Positions 25,368 through 35,269 of a DNA stretch of 64,000 nucleotides are shown here, one piece after another; the stretch's first letter is position 1; every line of letters starts with the position of its first letter. The stretch comes from Marinomonas algicola (GTDB lineage: Bacteria; Pseudomonadota; Gammaproteobacteria; Pseudomonadales; Marinomonadaceae): the NCBI RefSeq assembly GCF_014805825.1, contig NZ_CP061941.1:1364001-1428000 (forward strand). The letters run 5' to 3'. The position numbers and the translations under genes are program-made. Below the pieces are notes generated by a model. That model ran no database searches. It saw only the letters and a list, made by a program, of their open reading frames with translations, and had not been told where the DNA came from.

Positions 25368-28300
25368 TGTAATAACTCCAAAGTCTTAAAGGTTTGTTGG
25401 AATCGTGAGTCGGCGGAAGGCATGTCTACTATGTATTTAAGTGTGTCAGATCCAACCAGTTTATAGGATTCCGGTTTTGTTTGTATGAGCTTTATGAGTG
25501 TCATTGGGTTGACTGGCGTTGAAGGCCCAAAGTGCAGTTTCCCTTCGTTGCTATTGGCTTCAATTTTTGTGATGCCAAGTTGCACGGCTTTTAATTTCAG
25601 ACCGGTTTGTCTAAATAGGTTTTTGGTCGCATCTGGTAATAAGCCGAATCTATCTATCATTTCAACTTGCAAGTTTTTCAGCTCGCCTTCAGTTTTTGCA
25701 TTTGCAATACGCTTGTACAATATAAGGCGACTGTGAACATCATCAAGGTAATCACTTGGGATTAATGCAGGTACACGAAGGTTAATGTCTGTTTGTTGAG
25801 GCGAGCTGATATCGACATCCGGCGCTTCCCCTTTTTTAAGAGAGTTTACGGCTCTGTCTAGCATTTCCATGAATAATGAAAAACCGACATGCTCTATGTG
25901 GCCACTTTGGCCATCGCCAAGTAGTTCGCCTGTCCCGCGGATTTCTAGATCATGAGTCGCGAGGGTGAAGCCTGCACCTAAGGTGTCGGCTAATTGAATG
26001 GCTTCAAGGCGTTTTTCTGCGTCCGAGGTGATTTTACGATCCGTTGGTGTGAGCAAGTAAGCATAAGCTTGATGATGTGAGCGGCCAACTCGACCTCTAA
26101 GTTGGTGTAGCTGTGCTAAACCAAATTTATCGGCCCTTTCTATAATAATGGTATTGGCATTCGGAATGTCTATGCCGGTTTCTATTATGGTTGTACAGAC
26201 TAAAATATTGGCTCTTTTATGATAAAAGTCAGACATTACTTGTTCTAACTCTCGCTCTCGCATTTGTCCATGGCCAACGATAACACGCGCTTCTGGGATG
26301 AGATCAATCAGTTCTTCTGCTGCCTTTTGGATTGTTTGAACATCATTGTGTAGGAAATAGATCTGGCCTCCACGGTGGAGTTCTCGCAGAATAGCCTCTT
26401 TAATGTTGTTGCTATCCCTTTCTTTTACAAAGGTTTTTACAGACAGTCTTTTGGCTGGTGGTGTGGCGATAATAGACAGGTCTCGTATACCTGATAGAGA
26501 CATGTTTAATGTTCTTGGTATGGGTGTCGCTGTCAAAGTGAGAATGTCTACTTCTGCTCTTAGTGCTTTAAATTGGTCTTTTTGTTTTACGCCAAAACGA
26601 TGCTCTTCATCGATAATAACTAAACCAAGGTCGGCGTATTTAATGTCGCTTTGAAGTAGTTTGTGAGTGCCCACAACAATATCCGCTTTTCCTTGAGCCA
26701 ATTGTTCGAGTGCTTCAGAGGTTTGTTTTCCACTACGGAAACGAGATAAGAGCGCGACTTCAATGGGCCAATCGGCAAAACGGTCGCGAAAGTTTTCATA
26801 ATGTTGTTGTGCGAGCAGGGTGGTTGGCACTAAAACGGCGACTTGTTTTCCTCCTTGAACCGCAAGAAAGGCCGCTCTCATAGCGACTTCTGTTTTACCA
26901 AAGCCAACATCGCCACAGACGAGCCTATCCATTGGTTTTTGGTTTTTCATGTCGTTTATGACCGCATCGATAGCAAGTTGTTGGTCTGGCGTTTCTTCAA
27001 ATGGAAAGCCAGCAGAAAAAAGTTCATATTGATCGTCTGGTTTTGCGAACGCATGCCCAACTCTGGCTTCTCTTTTTGCGTAAATCTCGAGTAATTCAGC
27101 GGCGGTATCTCGTGCTTTTTCGGCCGCTTTTTGTTTTGCAACACTCCATTTCTCAGTGCCCAATTTATGCAGGGGCGCGGTATCTTCATCACCACCAGTA
27201 TAGCGTGAAATAAGTTGTAAAGATGAGACTGGGACGTAAAGCTTGGCGCTATTGGCATAACCTAATGTGAGTAGCTCTGTTTCTTGGCCATCTATTTCTA
27301 AATTGGTAAGACCTAAATACCGTCCAACGCCATGATCAATGTGAACGACCGGCGCATCAATTCTTAGCTCTGTTAAGTTTCGAATAATGGCATCTTCGTT
27401 GATGTCACTTTGTTTGCGCCGACGATATTGAGAGACCCTCTCGCCCATAATTTCATTTTCAGCGATTAACGTTAGAGTGTTGCTGATTTGAAAGCCGCGA
27501 TTGATGCGGCCTATTGTAATGCCAAATGATAGTCGGCTATTCAGGAACTGTTTCCAGGAGTCAACACTTTCAGGGTAGATTTTATGTTTTCTGAATAGGT
27601 CTAAAAGTGCTTCTCTGCGCCCTGCTGACTCAGCAACAATGAGCACCTTGTGTTCATAAGTGTTGATAAAACTCTGTATTTTATTAAGAGGATGTTCAGC
27701 CTTTGAATCAATTAAAAGGGAAGGTGATGCGCATAAAGAGGAGTGTGCTCCGTCCGGAGAAAGTACAATATGAGCGAATTTATTTAACTTAGCGAAATAC
27801 TCATCTTCTCTAAGGTTGATTTCATTTGGCTCGAGTATAGGGCGTTCAATATCGTACCCTAATGATTCGTGACGACTAATGTATTCGGCTTTTACCGCAT
27901 TTACGTCTTCCGCAAGTGTTCCAGTTTGAGCGAGTAAGGTGCCACTTGGAAGGTAGTCAAAGAAGCTTTGCGTGTCGTTAAAAAAAAGGGGTAAATAATA
28001 TTCTATTCCAGTGGGGATGATGCCATTAGAAATATCTTGGTAAAACGGTGAGTTGAGAGGTGCGCTTTCAAAGCGTTCACGCCATTTTTGACGAAACAGT
28101 TGAATGCCTTCTTTAGTAATCGGGAATTCACGGGCAGGCAGTAACTGAATTGAGCTAAGTTTACCTGAGCTTAGCTGAGTTTCTGGATCAAACCAACGTA
28201 AGGTATCGATTTCATTGTCGAACCAGTCAATTCTTATTGGTTGATCTGCTCCCATGGGGAAAACATCCATAAGCGCGCCACGAACTGAGAATTCACCATG

Positions 28301-28780
28301 TTCCCGAACGCTTTGGACATTGTTGTATCCGCCGCTAATTAGTTGTCCAACAAGAGATTCAAGTGAGAGTATTTGTCCTTCGCTTAGTTTAAACCGTTGT
28401 GAGTCAATGTGTGATTTTGGGCAAAGTCTGACCACTGATGCTGCGACAGTTGTCAATATAATGGCGCTTTTTAAGTCTTTTAGTTGAGCAAGAGTTTCTA
28501 ATCTTTGAGAAATAATATCTTGGTGCGGTGAAAACGCATCGTAAGCTAACGTCTCCCAGTCGGAAAACCGTAATATTGGCAATTCTTCATCGTTAAGAAA
28601 TGACAGCTCGTCTTCAACTTCGTTTAGTTCGGCTACTGAGTTGGCGAGAAGAACAATGGGGTTACTATGTTGTTTTGCGATTTCTAGCAATTGCAGTGTT
28701 AATGTGCTGCCAGAAATGCCTTGTATGGCGTTGCGAAAGCCTGGCTTTGTATTAATAGTAACCTTTGTGAGTAAAGTCAT
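25364..28780 (-). CDS. mfd: Transcription-repair coupling factor
   Basis: Superfamily 2 translocase of 1138 residues that removes stalled RNA polymerase and recruits UvrA. The N-terminal UvrB-like region includes SVREHGEFSVRGALMDVFPM. The polymerase-interaction region follows (PVVHIDHGVGRYLGLTNL). The helicase core has Walker A CGDVGFGKTE at about 620-630 and DEEH near 720, then TATPIPRTLNMS and the translocation motif region. The C-terminal TRCF domain covers the last 100 or so residues. Full length for the family. It is the first gene of a two-gene unit with csiV. Confidence 0.98.
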   Translation of the reverse strand: MTLLTKVTINTKPGFRNAIQGISGSTLTLQLLEIAKQHSNPIVLLANSVAELNEVEDELSFLNDEELPILRFSDWETLAYDAFSPHQDIISQRLETLAQLKDLKSAIILTTVAASVVRLCPKSHIDSQRFKLSEGQILSLESLVGQLISGGYNNVQSVREHGEFSVRGALMDVFPMGADQPIRIDWFDNEIDTLRWFDPETQLSSGKLSSIQLLPAREFPITKEGIQLFRQKWRERFESAPLNSPFYQDISNGIIPTGIEYYLPLFFNDTQSFFDYLPSGTLLAQTGTLAEDVNAVKAEYISRHESLGYDIERPILEPNEINLREDEYFAKLNKFAHIVLSPDGAHSSLCASPSLLIDSKAEHPLNKIQSFINTYEHKVLIVAESAGRREALLDLFRKHKIYPESVDSWKQFLNSRLSFGITIGRINRGFQISNTLTLIAENEIMGERVSQYRRRKQSDINEDAIIRNLTELRIDAPVVHIDHGVGRYLGLTNLEIDGQETELLTLGYANSAKLYVPVSSLQLISRYTGGDEDTAPLHKLGTEKWSVAKQKAAEKARDTAAELLEIYAKREARVGHAFAKPDDQYELFSAGFPFEETPDQQLAIDAVINDMKNQKPMDRLVCGDVGFGKTEVAMRAAFLAVQGGKQVAVLVPTTLLAQQHYENFRDRFADWPIEVALLSRFRSGKQTSEALEQLAQGKADIVVGTHKLLQSDIKYADLGLVIIDEEHRFGVKQKDQFKALRAEVDILTLTATPIPRTLNMSLSGIRDLSIIATPPAKRLSVKTFVKERDSNNIKEAILRELHRGGQIYFLHNDVQTIQKAAEELIDLIPEARVIVGHGQMRERELEQVMSDFYHKRANILVCTTIIETGIDIPNANTIIIERADKFGLAQLHQLRGRVGRSHHQAYAYLLTPTDRKITSDAEKRLEAIQLADTLGAGFTLATHDLEIRGTGELLGDGQSGHIEHVGFSLFMEMLDRAVNSLKKGEAPDVDISSPQQTDINLRVPALIPSDYLDDVHSRLILYKRIANAKTEGELKNLQVEMIDRFGLLPDATKNLFRQTGLKLKAVQLGITKIEANSNEGKLHFGPSTPVNPMTLIKLIQTKPESYKLVGSDTLKYIVDMPSADSRFQQTFKTLELLH

Positions 28781-29344
28781 TGGCGGTAAGGTTTTCCTAA
28801 CTTAATTTGGTTATTGTTCAGCATGTAGGTTTGACATTATTAATATCCAATAAACGGGAATCGATACATTGTGTTCTGGCTGATATTGAACCCTTAGGTC
28901 TTATCCCGATGAGAGCTACAATCTATAGTAGAGGTTATTGTGTCTATTATTAGAAGGGTTATCAATCGCTAGGGAAAATTATTGCGTGGTTTTGAGTCAA
29001 ACATTGTACATAGAGGCCATAGATAGAATTTAACAGAGTCTTATATCAAAAGCGCATTATAAGGTTATGTTTTGTTTTTAAAATGTAGTTTTCTTTCTAC
29101 TATCAGTACATTGAAAGATCATTTAACAATAGATTGGCATCAAATAGTCCGTACTACTCAGGAAATTCGTTGTTAAGCTGTAGTCAATCAAGGTAATGAT
29201 CTTTATAATGCTAGAGTTTTTTGGTGAAGTTGCTTTGTGTTTGAAAATTACAAAAAAATGTGATTTTTGTTGTTAAGTCTTTTTTTTAAAACTAGAAATA
29301 CAGCATAAAGTGCTTTTGTGTTCAATATTCGTTGGGCAGAACAT
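28781..29344. other. 564-bp gene-free region between mfd and nqrA
   Basis: Divergent promoter region for mfd and the nqr operon. I see no credible coding frame, tRNA, riboswitch or Rho-independent terminator. It is AT-rich. A perfect -10 hexamer TATAAT lies at 29204-29209 on the plus strand, 136 bp before nqrA, but no good -35 accompanies it. The long leader leaves room for an upstream regulatory site. Confidence 0.6.
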
Positions 29345-30682
29345 ATGTTTAAAATTACTAAAGGCCTTGATCTGCCGATCAGTGGCGCTCCCAATCAAGT
29401 GATTGAAGATGCTGCAGCCGCACGCTCAGTGGCTGTGATCGGACCGGATTATCATGGTATGAAACCGACTATGATGGTTCAAGTTGGAGATAAGGTTAAA
29501 AAAGGTCAGTTACTCTTTACTGATAAAAAAACGGAAGGTGTTAAATATACTGCACCTTCAGCAGGTGTTATTTCCGCGATTAATCGTGGGGAAAAACGTG
29601 TACTTCAATCTGTTGTTATTGATGTTGAAGGGAATGACGCTGAGACGTTCTTTTCGTGTTCCGGTTCTGAGTTAAAAGCATTAGAGCGTCAACAAGTTGT
29701 TGATAATTTAAATAACTCAGGTTTATGGACTGCTTTTAGAACCAGACCCTTCTCAAAAGTGCCTGCGCTTGATAGTGAGCCTAACTCAATATTTGTGACG
29801 GCCATGGACACTAACCCTTTAGCCGCTTCTGCTGAAGTCGTGTTGTCTGGTAAAACTGAGCATTTTGCTGATGGTTTGGCTGTGATAGCAAAGCTTACAA
29901 AGGGTTCTGTTTTTGTTTGTAAAGCACCCGGTACTAAAATCCCCACAACATCTGATGTAAGTGTGCAAGAGTTTGATGGTCCACATCCAGCTGGGTTGGC
30001 CGGTACACATATACATTTTCTTGATCCTGTTAGTGATAAAAAGACGGTTTGGTCTATCAATTATCAAGACGTCGTGGCGATTGGTCAGCTTTTCACAACA
30101 GGTGAATTAAATTCTGAGCGTGTTATCTCATTAGCTGGACCTCAGGTTGTTTCTCCTAGGTTGTTGCGTACACAAGTTGGTGTGAACCTTGATGAGTTGA
30201 CGGCTGGTCAATTGAAGTCAGGAGACAATCGAATTATTTCTGGTTCCGTATTGTCTGGGCGCAAAGCATCTGGGCCTTACGCGTATCTAGGGCGTTACAA
30301 TCAACAAGTAAGTGTATTACTTGAAGGTCGTGAACGTCAGATGATGCATTACCTTCGTGCCGGTCATGAAAAACATTCTGTATTAAATGTTTTTATGTCG
30401 AAACTGCTTGGTAAAACCGACTTTGCTATGAGTACTACAACGAATGGTTCGGATCGAACTATGTTGCCTTTAGGTCACTTTGAGCGTTTGGTTCCAATGG
30501 ATATTTTGCCAACTCAGCTATTAAGAGCACTCGTTGTTAATGATACTGAGCAAGCGCAATTGTTAGGATTATTGGAATTGGACGAAGATGACTTGTCGCT
30601 TTGTACTTATAGTTGTTCTGGTAAATTTGAATATGGCCCGATCCTTCGGGATTGTTTAACTCTGATTGAAAGAGAGGGGTAA
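29345..30682 (+). CDS. nqrA: Na+-translocating NADH:quinone reductase subunit A
   Basis: Peripheral subunit of the Na+-NQR complex, 445 residues, on the cytoplasmic face and close to the quinone site. The N-terminus MFKITKGLDLPISGAP and the segments GPDYHGMKP, KKGQLLFTDKK and HPAGLAGTHIHFLDPV are typical. ATG at 29345 matches the family start; the frame extends nine codons upstream to a GTG at 29318 without support. First gene of the nqrABCDEF operon, 3 bp before nqrB. Expression probably starts in the 564-bp region upstream. Confidence 0.97.
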   Translation: MFKITKGLDLPISGAPNQVIEDAAAARSVAVIGPDYHGMKPTMMVQVGDKVKKGQLLFTDKKTEGVKYTAPSAGVISAINRGEKRVLQSVVIDVEGNDAETFFSCSGSELKALERQQVVDNLNNSGLWTAFRTRPFSKVPALDSEPNSIFVTAMDTNPLAASAEVVLSGKTEHFADGLAVIAKLTKGSVFVCKAPGTKIPTTSDVSVQEFDGPHPAGLAGTHIHFLDPVSDKKTVWSINYQDVVAIGQLFTTGELNSERVISLAGPQVVSPRLLRTQVGVNLDELTAGQLKSGDNRIISGSVLSGRKASGPYAYLGRYNQQVSVLLEGRERQMMHYLRAGHEKHSVLNVFMSKLLGKTDFAMSTTTNGSDRTMLPLGHFERLVPMDILPTQLLRALVVNDTEQAQLLGLLELDEDDLSLCTYSCSGKFEYGPILRDCLTLIEREG

Positions 30683-30685
30683 GAT

Positions 30686-31882
30686 ATGGGGCTTAGAAAA
30701 GTTCTAGACGATATGGAACCTCATTTCCATACAGGCGGTAAATATGAAAATTGGTATGCTTTATACGAAGCCGTAGATACTATTTTTTATCGTCCAAGTT
30801 CTGTTACGAAAGCAAGTGCGCATGTTCGTGACGCGGTAGACATGAAACGCATCATGATTTTGGTGTGGATGTGTACTTTTCCTGCTATGTTTTTTGGCAT
30901 GTATAACATTGGTTACCAAGCTAATACAGCCATGGAAGCGATGAGTATTGCAAGTCCTGATACATGGAGGCATTCAATAATTGGTGCGTTGAGTGGTTAT
31001 GACTCCGCTAGCTTATGGGACAACATGATATATGGCGCTTTGCACTTTTTGCCTGTTTATCTTGTTACCTTTATTGTCGGTGGTTTTTGGGAAGTATTGT
31101 TTGCTGCAGTTCGTAAGCATGAGGTTAACGAAGGCTTCTTTGTGACTTCTATTCTTTTTGCTTTGTCTCTGCCTGCTACGGTTCCTTTATGGCAAGTCGC
31201 TTTAGGTATTACCTTTGGTGTTGTGTTAGCGAAGGAAGTATTTGGCGGTACAGGTAAAAACTTCTTGAATCCCGCTCTTGCAGGTCGTGCCTTTTTGTTC
31301 TTTGCTTACCCAGCTTCTATGTCGGGTGATGCTGTTTGGACTGCGGTAGATGGCTTTTCTGGAGCGACAGCATTAAGTCAATTAGCGGCTGATGGTGTAA
31401 CTGGTTTGACGGTTGCTTGGTCAGATGCATTCTTTGGCTTCATTCAGGGGTCTATGGGTGAAACATCTACCTTCGCCATATTAATCGGTGGTGGTGCGCT
31501 TCTTATTATGAGAATTGCCGCTTGGCGAATTGTGGCTGGTGTGTTCCTAGGTATGGTCGCCGTTTCGATTCTATTTAACCTGATTGGTTCCGACACAAAC
31601 CCAATGTTTGCGACGCCTTGGTACTGGCATCTTGTTTTAGGTGGTTTTGCCTTTGGTATGATGTACATGGCCACTGATCCTGTATCGGCCTCTATGACAA
31701 ATAAAGGTAAATGGTTTTACGGTGCTTTGATCGGGGTAATGGTTGTGTTAATCCGTGTCGTTAACCCGGCTTATCCTGAAGGTATGATGTTGGCTATCTT
31801 GTTTGCTAACTTGTTCTCACCTTTTATTGACCATTTTGTTGTACAAGCAAATATCAAACGGAGGAAAGCTCGCAATGTCTAG
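30686..31882 (+). CDS. nqrB: Na+-NQR subunit B
   Basis: Integral membrane subunit of 398 residues with about ten hydrophobic segments. It carries a covalently bound FMN on the threonine of the SGAT motif (DGFSGAT, T228), riboflavin, and takes part in sodium translocation and quinone reduction. The N-terminal GLRKVLDDMEPHF and GGTGKNFLNPALAGRAFLFF are family hallmarks. It overlaps nqrC by 8 bp. Flavin is attached by ApbE, encoded at the end of this locus. Confidence 0.98.
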   Translation: MGLRKVLDDMEPHFHTGGKYENWYALYEAVDTIFYRPSSVTKASAHVRDAVDMKRIMILVWMCTFPAMFFGMYNIGYQANTAMEAMSIASPDTWRHSIIGALSGYDSASLWDNMIYGALHFLPVYLVTFIVGGFWEVLFAAVRKHEVNEGFFVTSILFALSLPATVPLWQVALGITFGVVLAKEVFGGTGKNFLNPALAGRAFLFFAYPASMSGDAVWTAVDGFSGATALSQLAADGVTGLTVAWSDAFFGFIQGSMGETSTFAILIGGGALLIMRIAAWRIVAGVFLGMVAVSILFNLIGSDTNPMFATPWYWHLVLGGFAFGMMYMATDPVSASMTNKGKWFYGALIGVMVVLIRVVNPAYPEGMMLAILFANLFSPFIDHFVVQANIKRRKARNV

Positions 31883-32669
31883 TAACGATAGTATTAAGAA
31901 AACGTTGGTCGTTGCTCTATCTTTGTGTCTGGTTTGTTCCGTATTTGTTGCGGCCGCCGCGGTTGGCTTGAAGCCTATTCAAAAAGCCAACAAAGACCTA
32001 GATAGGAAGCAAAATATCTTAGCAGCAGCGGATATGCTTGATCCTAATAAGTCAGTAGATGAAATTTTTGAGTCTATTGAGACGCGTTTGGTTGATATGT
32101 CTACAGGTAAATTTGCTACTGAGGCGGAACTTGCTTCAGTGGGGATTGATCCATCTACATACGATCAAAACGTCGCGTCAAAAGATCCTGCTTTATCTGT
32201 CGCCTTGAAGCCTGAAAATGATATAGCCAGCATCAAACGTCGAGCTAAATACAGCTCGGTTTATTTGGTTAAGTCTGGAGATCAGATAGAGCGTATTATC
32301 TTGCCGGTTAAAGGGTATGGTTTGTGGTCAACTATGTATGGTTTCATGGCATTAGAGGGCGACTTTAACACAGTTATTGGTTTTGGTTTTTATGATCAAG
32401 CTGAAACGCCCGGGTTAGGTGGTGAAGTTGATAACCCAAATTGGAAAGCATTGTGGAAGGGTAAGATGGTCTACAATGAATCTGGTGAGGCTGTATTGGC
32501 TCTAGCTAAAGGTCCTGTTGATTCTGCAGATCCTCAAGCGGCTTATAAGGTTGATGGCTTGTCTGGTGCAACATTAACGAGTCGAGGTGTAACAAATCTT
32601 GTTCATTATTGGTTGGGTAATCAAGGCTTTGGTCCTTTTTTGTCTGGTCTTAAAGGCGAGGGGCAGTAA
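31875..32669 (+). CDS. nqrC: Na+-NQR subunit C
   Basis: Membrane-anchored periplasmic subunit of 264 residues. One N-terminal transmembrane helix (about 9-30) is followed by an FMN-binding domain with the covalent site DGLSGATLTS (threonine about 233). The region ETPGLGGEVDNPNW is also diagnostic. ATG at 31875 is chosen because GGAGG lies nine to ten bases upstream and the protein then begins MSSNDSIKKT as in the family; the open frame extends upstream inside nqrB. It overlaps the nqrB end by 8 bp. Confidence 0.97.
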   Translation: MSSNDSIKKTLVVALSLCLVCSVFVAAAAVGLKPIQKANKDLDRKQNILAAADMLDPNKSVDEIFESIETRLVDMSTGKFATEAELASVGIDPSTYDQNVASKDPALSVALKPENDIASIKRRAKYSSVYLVKSGDQIERIILPVKGYGLWSTMYGFMALEGDFNTVIGFGFYDQAETPGLGGEVDNPNWKALWKGKMVYNESGEAVLALAKGPVDSADPQAAYKVDGLSGATLTSRGVTNLVHYWLGNQGFGPFLSGLKGEGQ

Positions 32670-32671
32670 TT

Positions 32672-33334
32672 ATGTCTGAAGTAAGAAAAGTGCTTTTTGC
32701 ACCTATTATGAATAATAACCCAATTGCTTTACAGATATTGGGTATTTGTTCAGCACTGGCTGTTACAAGTAGTTTAAGTGTTAGTTTGGTTATGGCAATT
32801 GCTTTAACTTTGGTAACCGCTTTTTCCAACTTTTTCATTGCCATTATTCGTAATCATATTCCAAGCAGTATTCGTATCATTGTACAGATGATCGTTATTG
32901 CATCCTTGGTTATTGTTGTTGATCAAGTCTTGAAAGCGTTTGCTTTTGAAATAAGTAAGCAACTCTCTGTGTTCGTTGGTTTGATCATTACAAACTGTAT
33001 CGTAATGGGGCGTGCAGAAGCTTTTGCCATGAAAAACCCTCCAGGGATTAGCTTCATTGATGGTATCGGTAATGGTCTAGGTTACAGTGCAATGTTGTTA
33101 ATTGTTGCCTTTTTCCGTGAGCTTTTGGGTGCTGGTAAATTGTTTGGTGTTGAAATATTTCAAACCGTTCAAAACGGCGGTTGGTATCAGCCTAATGGTC
33201 TGATGTTGCTTCCACCAAGTGCTTTCTTTGTTATTGGTCTTGTCATTTGGGCGTTAAGAGCTTGGAAGACAGATCAAGTCGAAGCGCCTGAATTTAAAAT
33301 TGCTGCCAATTCCCGCGCTCAGGAGGCTCATTAA
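32672..33334 (+). CDS. nqrD: Na+-NQR subunit D
   Basis: Integral membrane subunit of 220 residues with six hydrophobic segments. NqrD and NqrE form an inverted pair that holds a membrane-embedded 2Fe-2S centre between conserved cysteines; the cysteine in LIITNCIVMGRAEAFAM is visible, and a second in ILGICSALAVTS. It starts 2 bp after nqrC and its stop overlaps the nqrE start by one base (TAATG). The assembly of its iron-sulfur centre needs NqrM, encoded downstream. Confidence 0.97.
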   Translation: MSEVRKVLFAPIMNNNPIALQILGICSALAVTSSLSVSLVMAIALTLVTAFSNFFIAIIRNHIPSSIRIIVQMIVIASLVIVVDQVLKAFAFEISKQLSVFVGLIITNCIVMGRAEAFAMKNPPGISFIDGIGNGLGYSAMLLIVAFFRELLGAGKLFGVEIFQTVQNGGWYQPNGLMLLPPSAFFVIGLVIWALRAWKTDQVEAPEFKIAANSRAQEAH

Positions 33335-33942
33335 TGGAACATTTAATTAGTTTGTTCATCAAGGCTGTGTTTGTTGAAAACATGGCATTGGCGTTCTTCT
33401 TAGGTATGTGTACTTTCTTGGCGTTATCAAAGAAAGTTGAAACGGCTATTGGTTTGGGGATTGCTGTCGTTGTTGTTTTAGCAATTACGGTTCCGTTAAA
33501 TAACCTTATCTACAAAAACCTGTTGGCTGATGGGGCACTTGAATGGGCGGGGATGCCAGGGGTTGACCTTAGTTTCCTTGGCTTGCTGAGCTATATTGGT
33601 GTCATTGCCGCTATTGTTCAAATTCTCGAGATGACGCTGGATAAATACATGCCAGCGTTATATAACGCTCTAGGTGTATTTTTGCCATTGATTACTGTGA
33701 ATTGCGCTATTATGGGAGCGTCACTTTTCATGGTGGAGCGTGATTATAACTTCGGCGAGAGTGTTGTTTATGGTGTTGGTGCAGGTATCGGTTGGGCGCT
33801 GGCTATTGCGGCGCTAGCAGGTATTCGTGAAAAACTTAAATATTCTGATGTGCCGGCTGGTCTTCGTGGTTTAGGTATTACCTTTATTACGGTGGGTCTA
33901 ATGAGTCTAGGATTTATGTCTTTCTCAGGTGTTCAGCTGTAA
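33334..33942 (+). CDS. nqrE: Na+-NQR subunit E
   Basis: Integral membrane subunit of 202 residues, homologous to NqrD in inverted topology. Six hydrophobic segments are visible. Cysteines expected to hold the shared iron-sulfur centre lie in FFLGMCTFLALSKK (about 26) and LITVNCAIMGASLF (about 120). The N-terminal MEHLISLFIKAVFVENMALA is nearly invariant in the family. It starts on the nqrD stop and ends 40 bp before nqrF. Confidence 0.97.
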   Translation: MEHLISLFIKAVFVENMALAFFLGMCTFLALSKKVETAIGLGIAVVVVLAITVPLNNLIYKNLLADGALEWAGMPGVDLSFLGLLSYIGVIAAIVQILEMTLDKYMPALYNALGVFLPLITVNCAIMGASLFMVERDYNFGESVVYGVGAGIGWALAIAALAGIREKLKYSDVPAGLRGLGITFITVGLMSLGFMSFSGVQL

Positions 33943-33982
33943 GTGACGTATCAAGAAGAACCATGAATAGGATTTATTAAAC

Positions 33983-35209
33983 ATGCTTAACTTAGAAATT
34001 ATTCTAGGTGTGGTGATGTTCACTGTTATAGTGCTTGCTTTGGTTGCCATTATCTTGGCTGCTAGAGCAAAACTAGTAAGTACAGGTGATGTCACTATAC
34101 ATATTAATGGCGAAAAAGAAATAAAAGTGGCGGCTGGTGGGAAGCTATTGCAGACTCTGGCAGAGAATGGTGTTTTTCTATCTTCTGCTTGTGGTGGTGG
34201 TGGTACCTGCGCTCAGTGTAAATGTGTGGTTAGTAGTGGTGGCGGCTCTATGTTGTCAACAGAGCAATCTCATTTTAATCGCCGTGAGGAAAAAGAAGGC
34301 TATCGTTTATCTTGTCAAGTGGCTGTTAAGCAAGATATGCATGTCGAAGTTCCAGAAGAAGTATTTGGGGTTAAGGCTTGGGATTGTACTGTTGAGTCTA
34401 ATCCAAACTTAGCCACCTTCATTAAAGAATTGACGCTTAAGTTACCTGAAGGCGAAAACGTTAATTTCCGTGCCGGTGGTTATGTTCAGCTTGAGGCGCC
34501 TGCCCATACTGTGCATTATAAAGATTTTGATATTGAAGAAGAATATCGTGGTGATTGGGATAAATTCAATCTTTGGAAGTTTACCTCTGTTGTTTCTGAG
34601 CCGATCATTCGTGCTTACTCAATGGCAAACTATCCTGAAGAGCGTGGTCTTGTGAAGTTTAATATTCGTATTGCTTCACCGCCTCCAGGCAAAGATGATG
34701 TTCCTCCTGGTCAGATGTCATCTTATGTTTTTGGTTTAAAACCTGGTGATACGATTAAAGTATATGGTCCTTTTGGTGAGTTCTTTGCTAAGGATACTGA
34801 TGCTGAAATGGTATTCATCGGTGGTGGTGCTGGTATGGCGCCTATGAGATCTCATATCTTTGATCAACTTAAACGTTTGAAGTCAACGCGTAAGATGAGT
34901 TTTTGGTATGGTGCACGTAGTTTGCGAGAATCATTCTATGATGATGAATACGACACTCTTCAAGCTGAAAATGAAAACTTTAAATGGCATCTAGCGCTTT
35001 CTGATCCTCAGCCAGAAGATAATTGGGAGGGTTACACTGGTTTTATTCATAATGTACTGTATGAAAATTACCTGAAAGACCACCCTGCTCCAGAAGATTG
35101 TGAGTTCTACATGTGTGGACCTCCAATGATGAACCAAGCCGTAGTAAAAATGCTTCAAGATTTGGGTGTAGAAGATGAAAATATTCTACTAGATGATTTT
35201 GGTGGCTAG
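33983..35209 (+). CDS. nqrF: Na+-NQR subunit F, NADH dehydrogenase
   Basis: Electron-input subunit of 408 residues: an N-terminal transmembrane helix (about 3-28), a 2Fe-2S ferredoxin domain and an FAD/NADH-binding reductase domain. The cluster ligands are C70, C76, C79 and C111, at the same positions as in Vibrio cholerae. The FAD motif RAYSMANYPEE and the NADH motif FIGGGAGMAPMRSH are present, and the C-terminal DDFGG is intact. Final gene of the core operon; a strong terminator follows 12 bp later. Confidence 0.98.
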   Translation: MLNLEIILGVVMFTVIVLALVAIILAARAKLVSTGDVTIHINGEKEIKVAAGGKLLQTLAENGVFLSSACGGGGTCAQCKCVVSSGGGSMLSTEQSHFNRREEKEGYRLSCQVAVKQDMHVEVPEEVFGVKAWDCTVESNPNLATFIKELTLKLPEGENVNFRAGGYVQLEAPAHTVHYKDFDIEEEYRGDWDKFNLWKFTSVVSEPIIRAYSMANYPEERGLVKFNIRIASPPPGKDDVPPGQMSSYVFGLKPGDTIKVYGPFGEFFAKDTDAEMVFIGGGAGMAPMRSHIFDQLKRLKSTRKMSFWYGARSLRESFYDDEYDTLQAENENFKWHLALSDPQPEDNWEGYTGFIHNVLYENYLKDHPAPEDCEFYMCGPPMMNQAVVKMLQDLGVEDENILLDDFGG

Positions 35210-35220
35210 ATTGTTTATCT

Positions 35221-35254
35221 AAATAAAACCCCACTTATGTGGGGTTTTATTTTT
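35221..35254 (+). terminator. Rho-independent terminator between nqrF and apbE
   Basis: A near-perfect 14-bp stem (AAATAAAACCCCAC with GTGGGGTTTTATTT) around a TTAT loop. It lies just after nqrF and before apbE, so it may end or attenuate the nqr transcript. Confidence 0.88.
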
Positions 35255-35269
35255 ATAGTAAGAAAAAAT

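Noticed and set aside
28254..28487. Plus-strand frames inside mfd and other frames opposite real genes
   Set aside because: They overlap confidently identified genes, have no ribosome site and no family resemblance; they are shadows of the real coding frames.
28781..29344. Possible small gene or riboswitch in the mfd-nqrA gap
   Set aside because: No coding frame with a start, no terminator, no conserved fold and no convincing complete promoter could be recognised.
35237..35269. Longer ApbE starting at 35237
   Set aside because: That start lies inside the terminator hairpin after nqrF.
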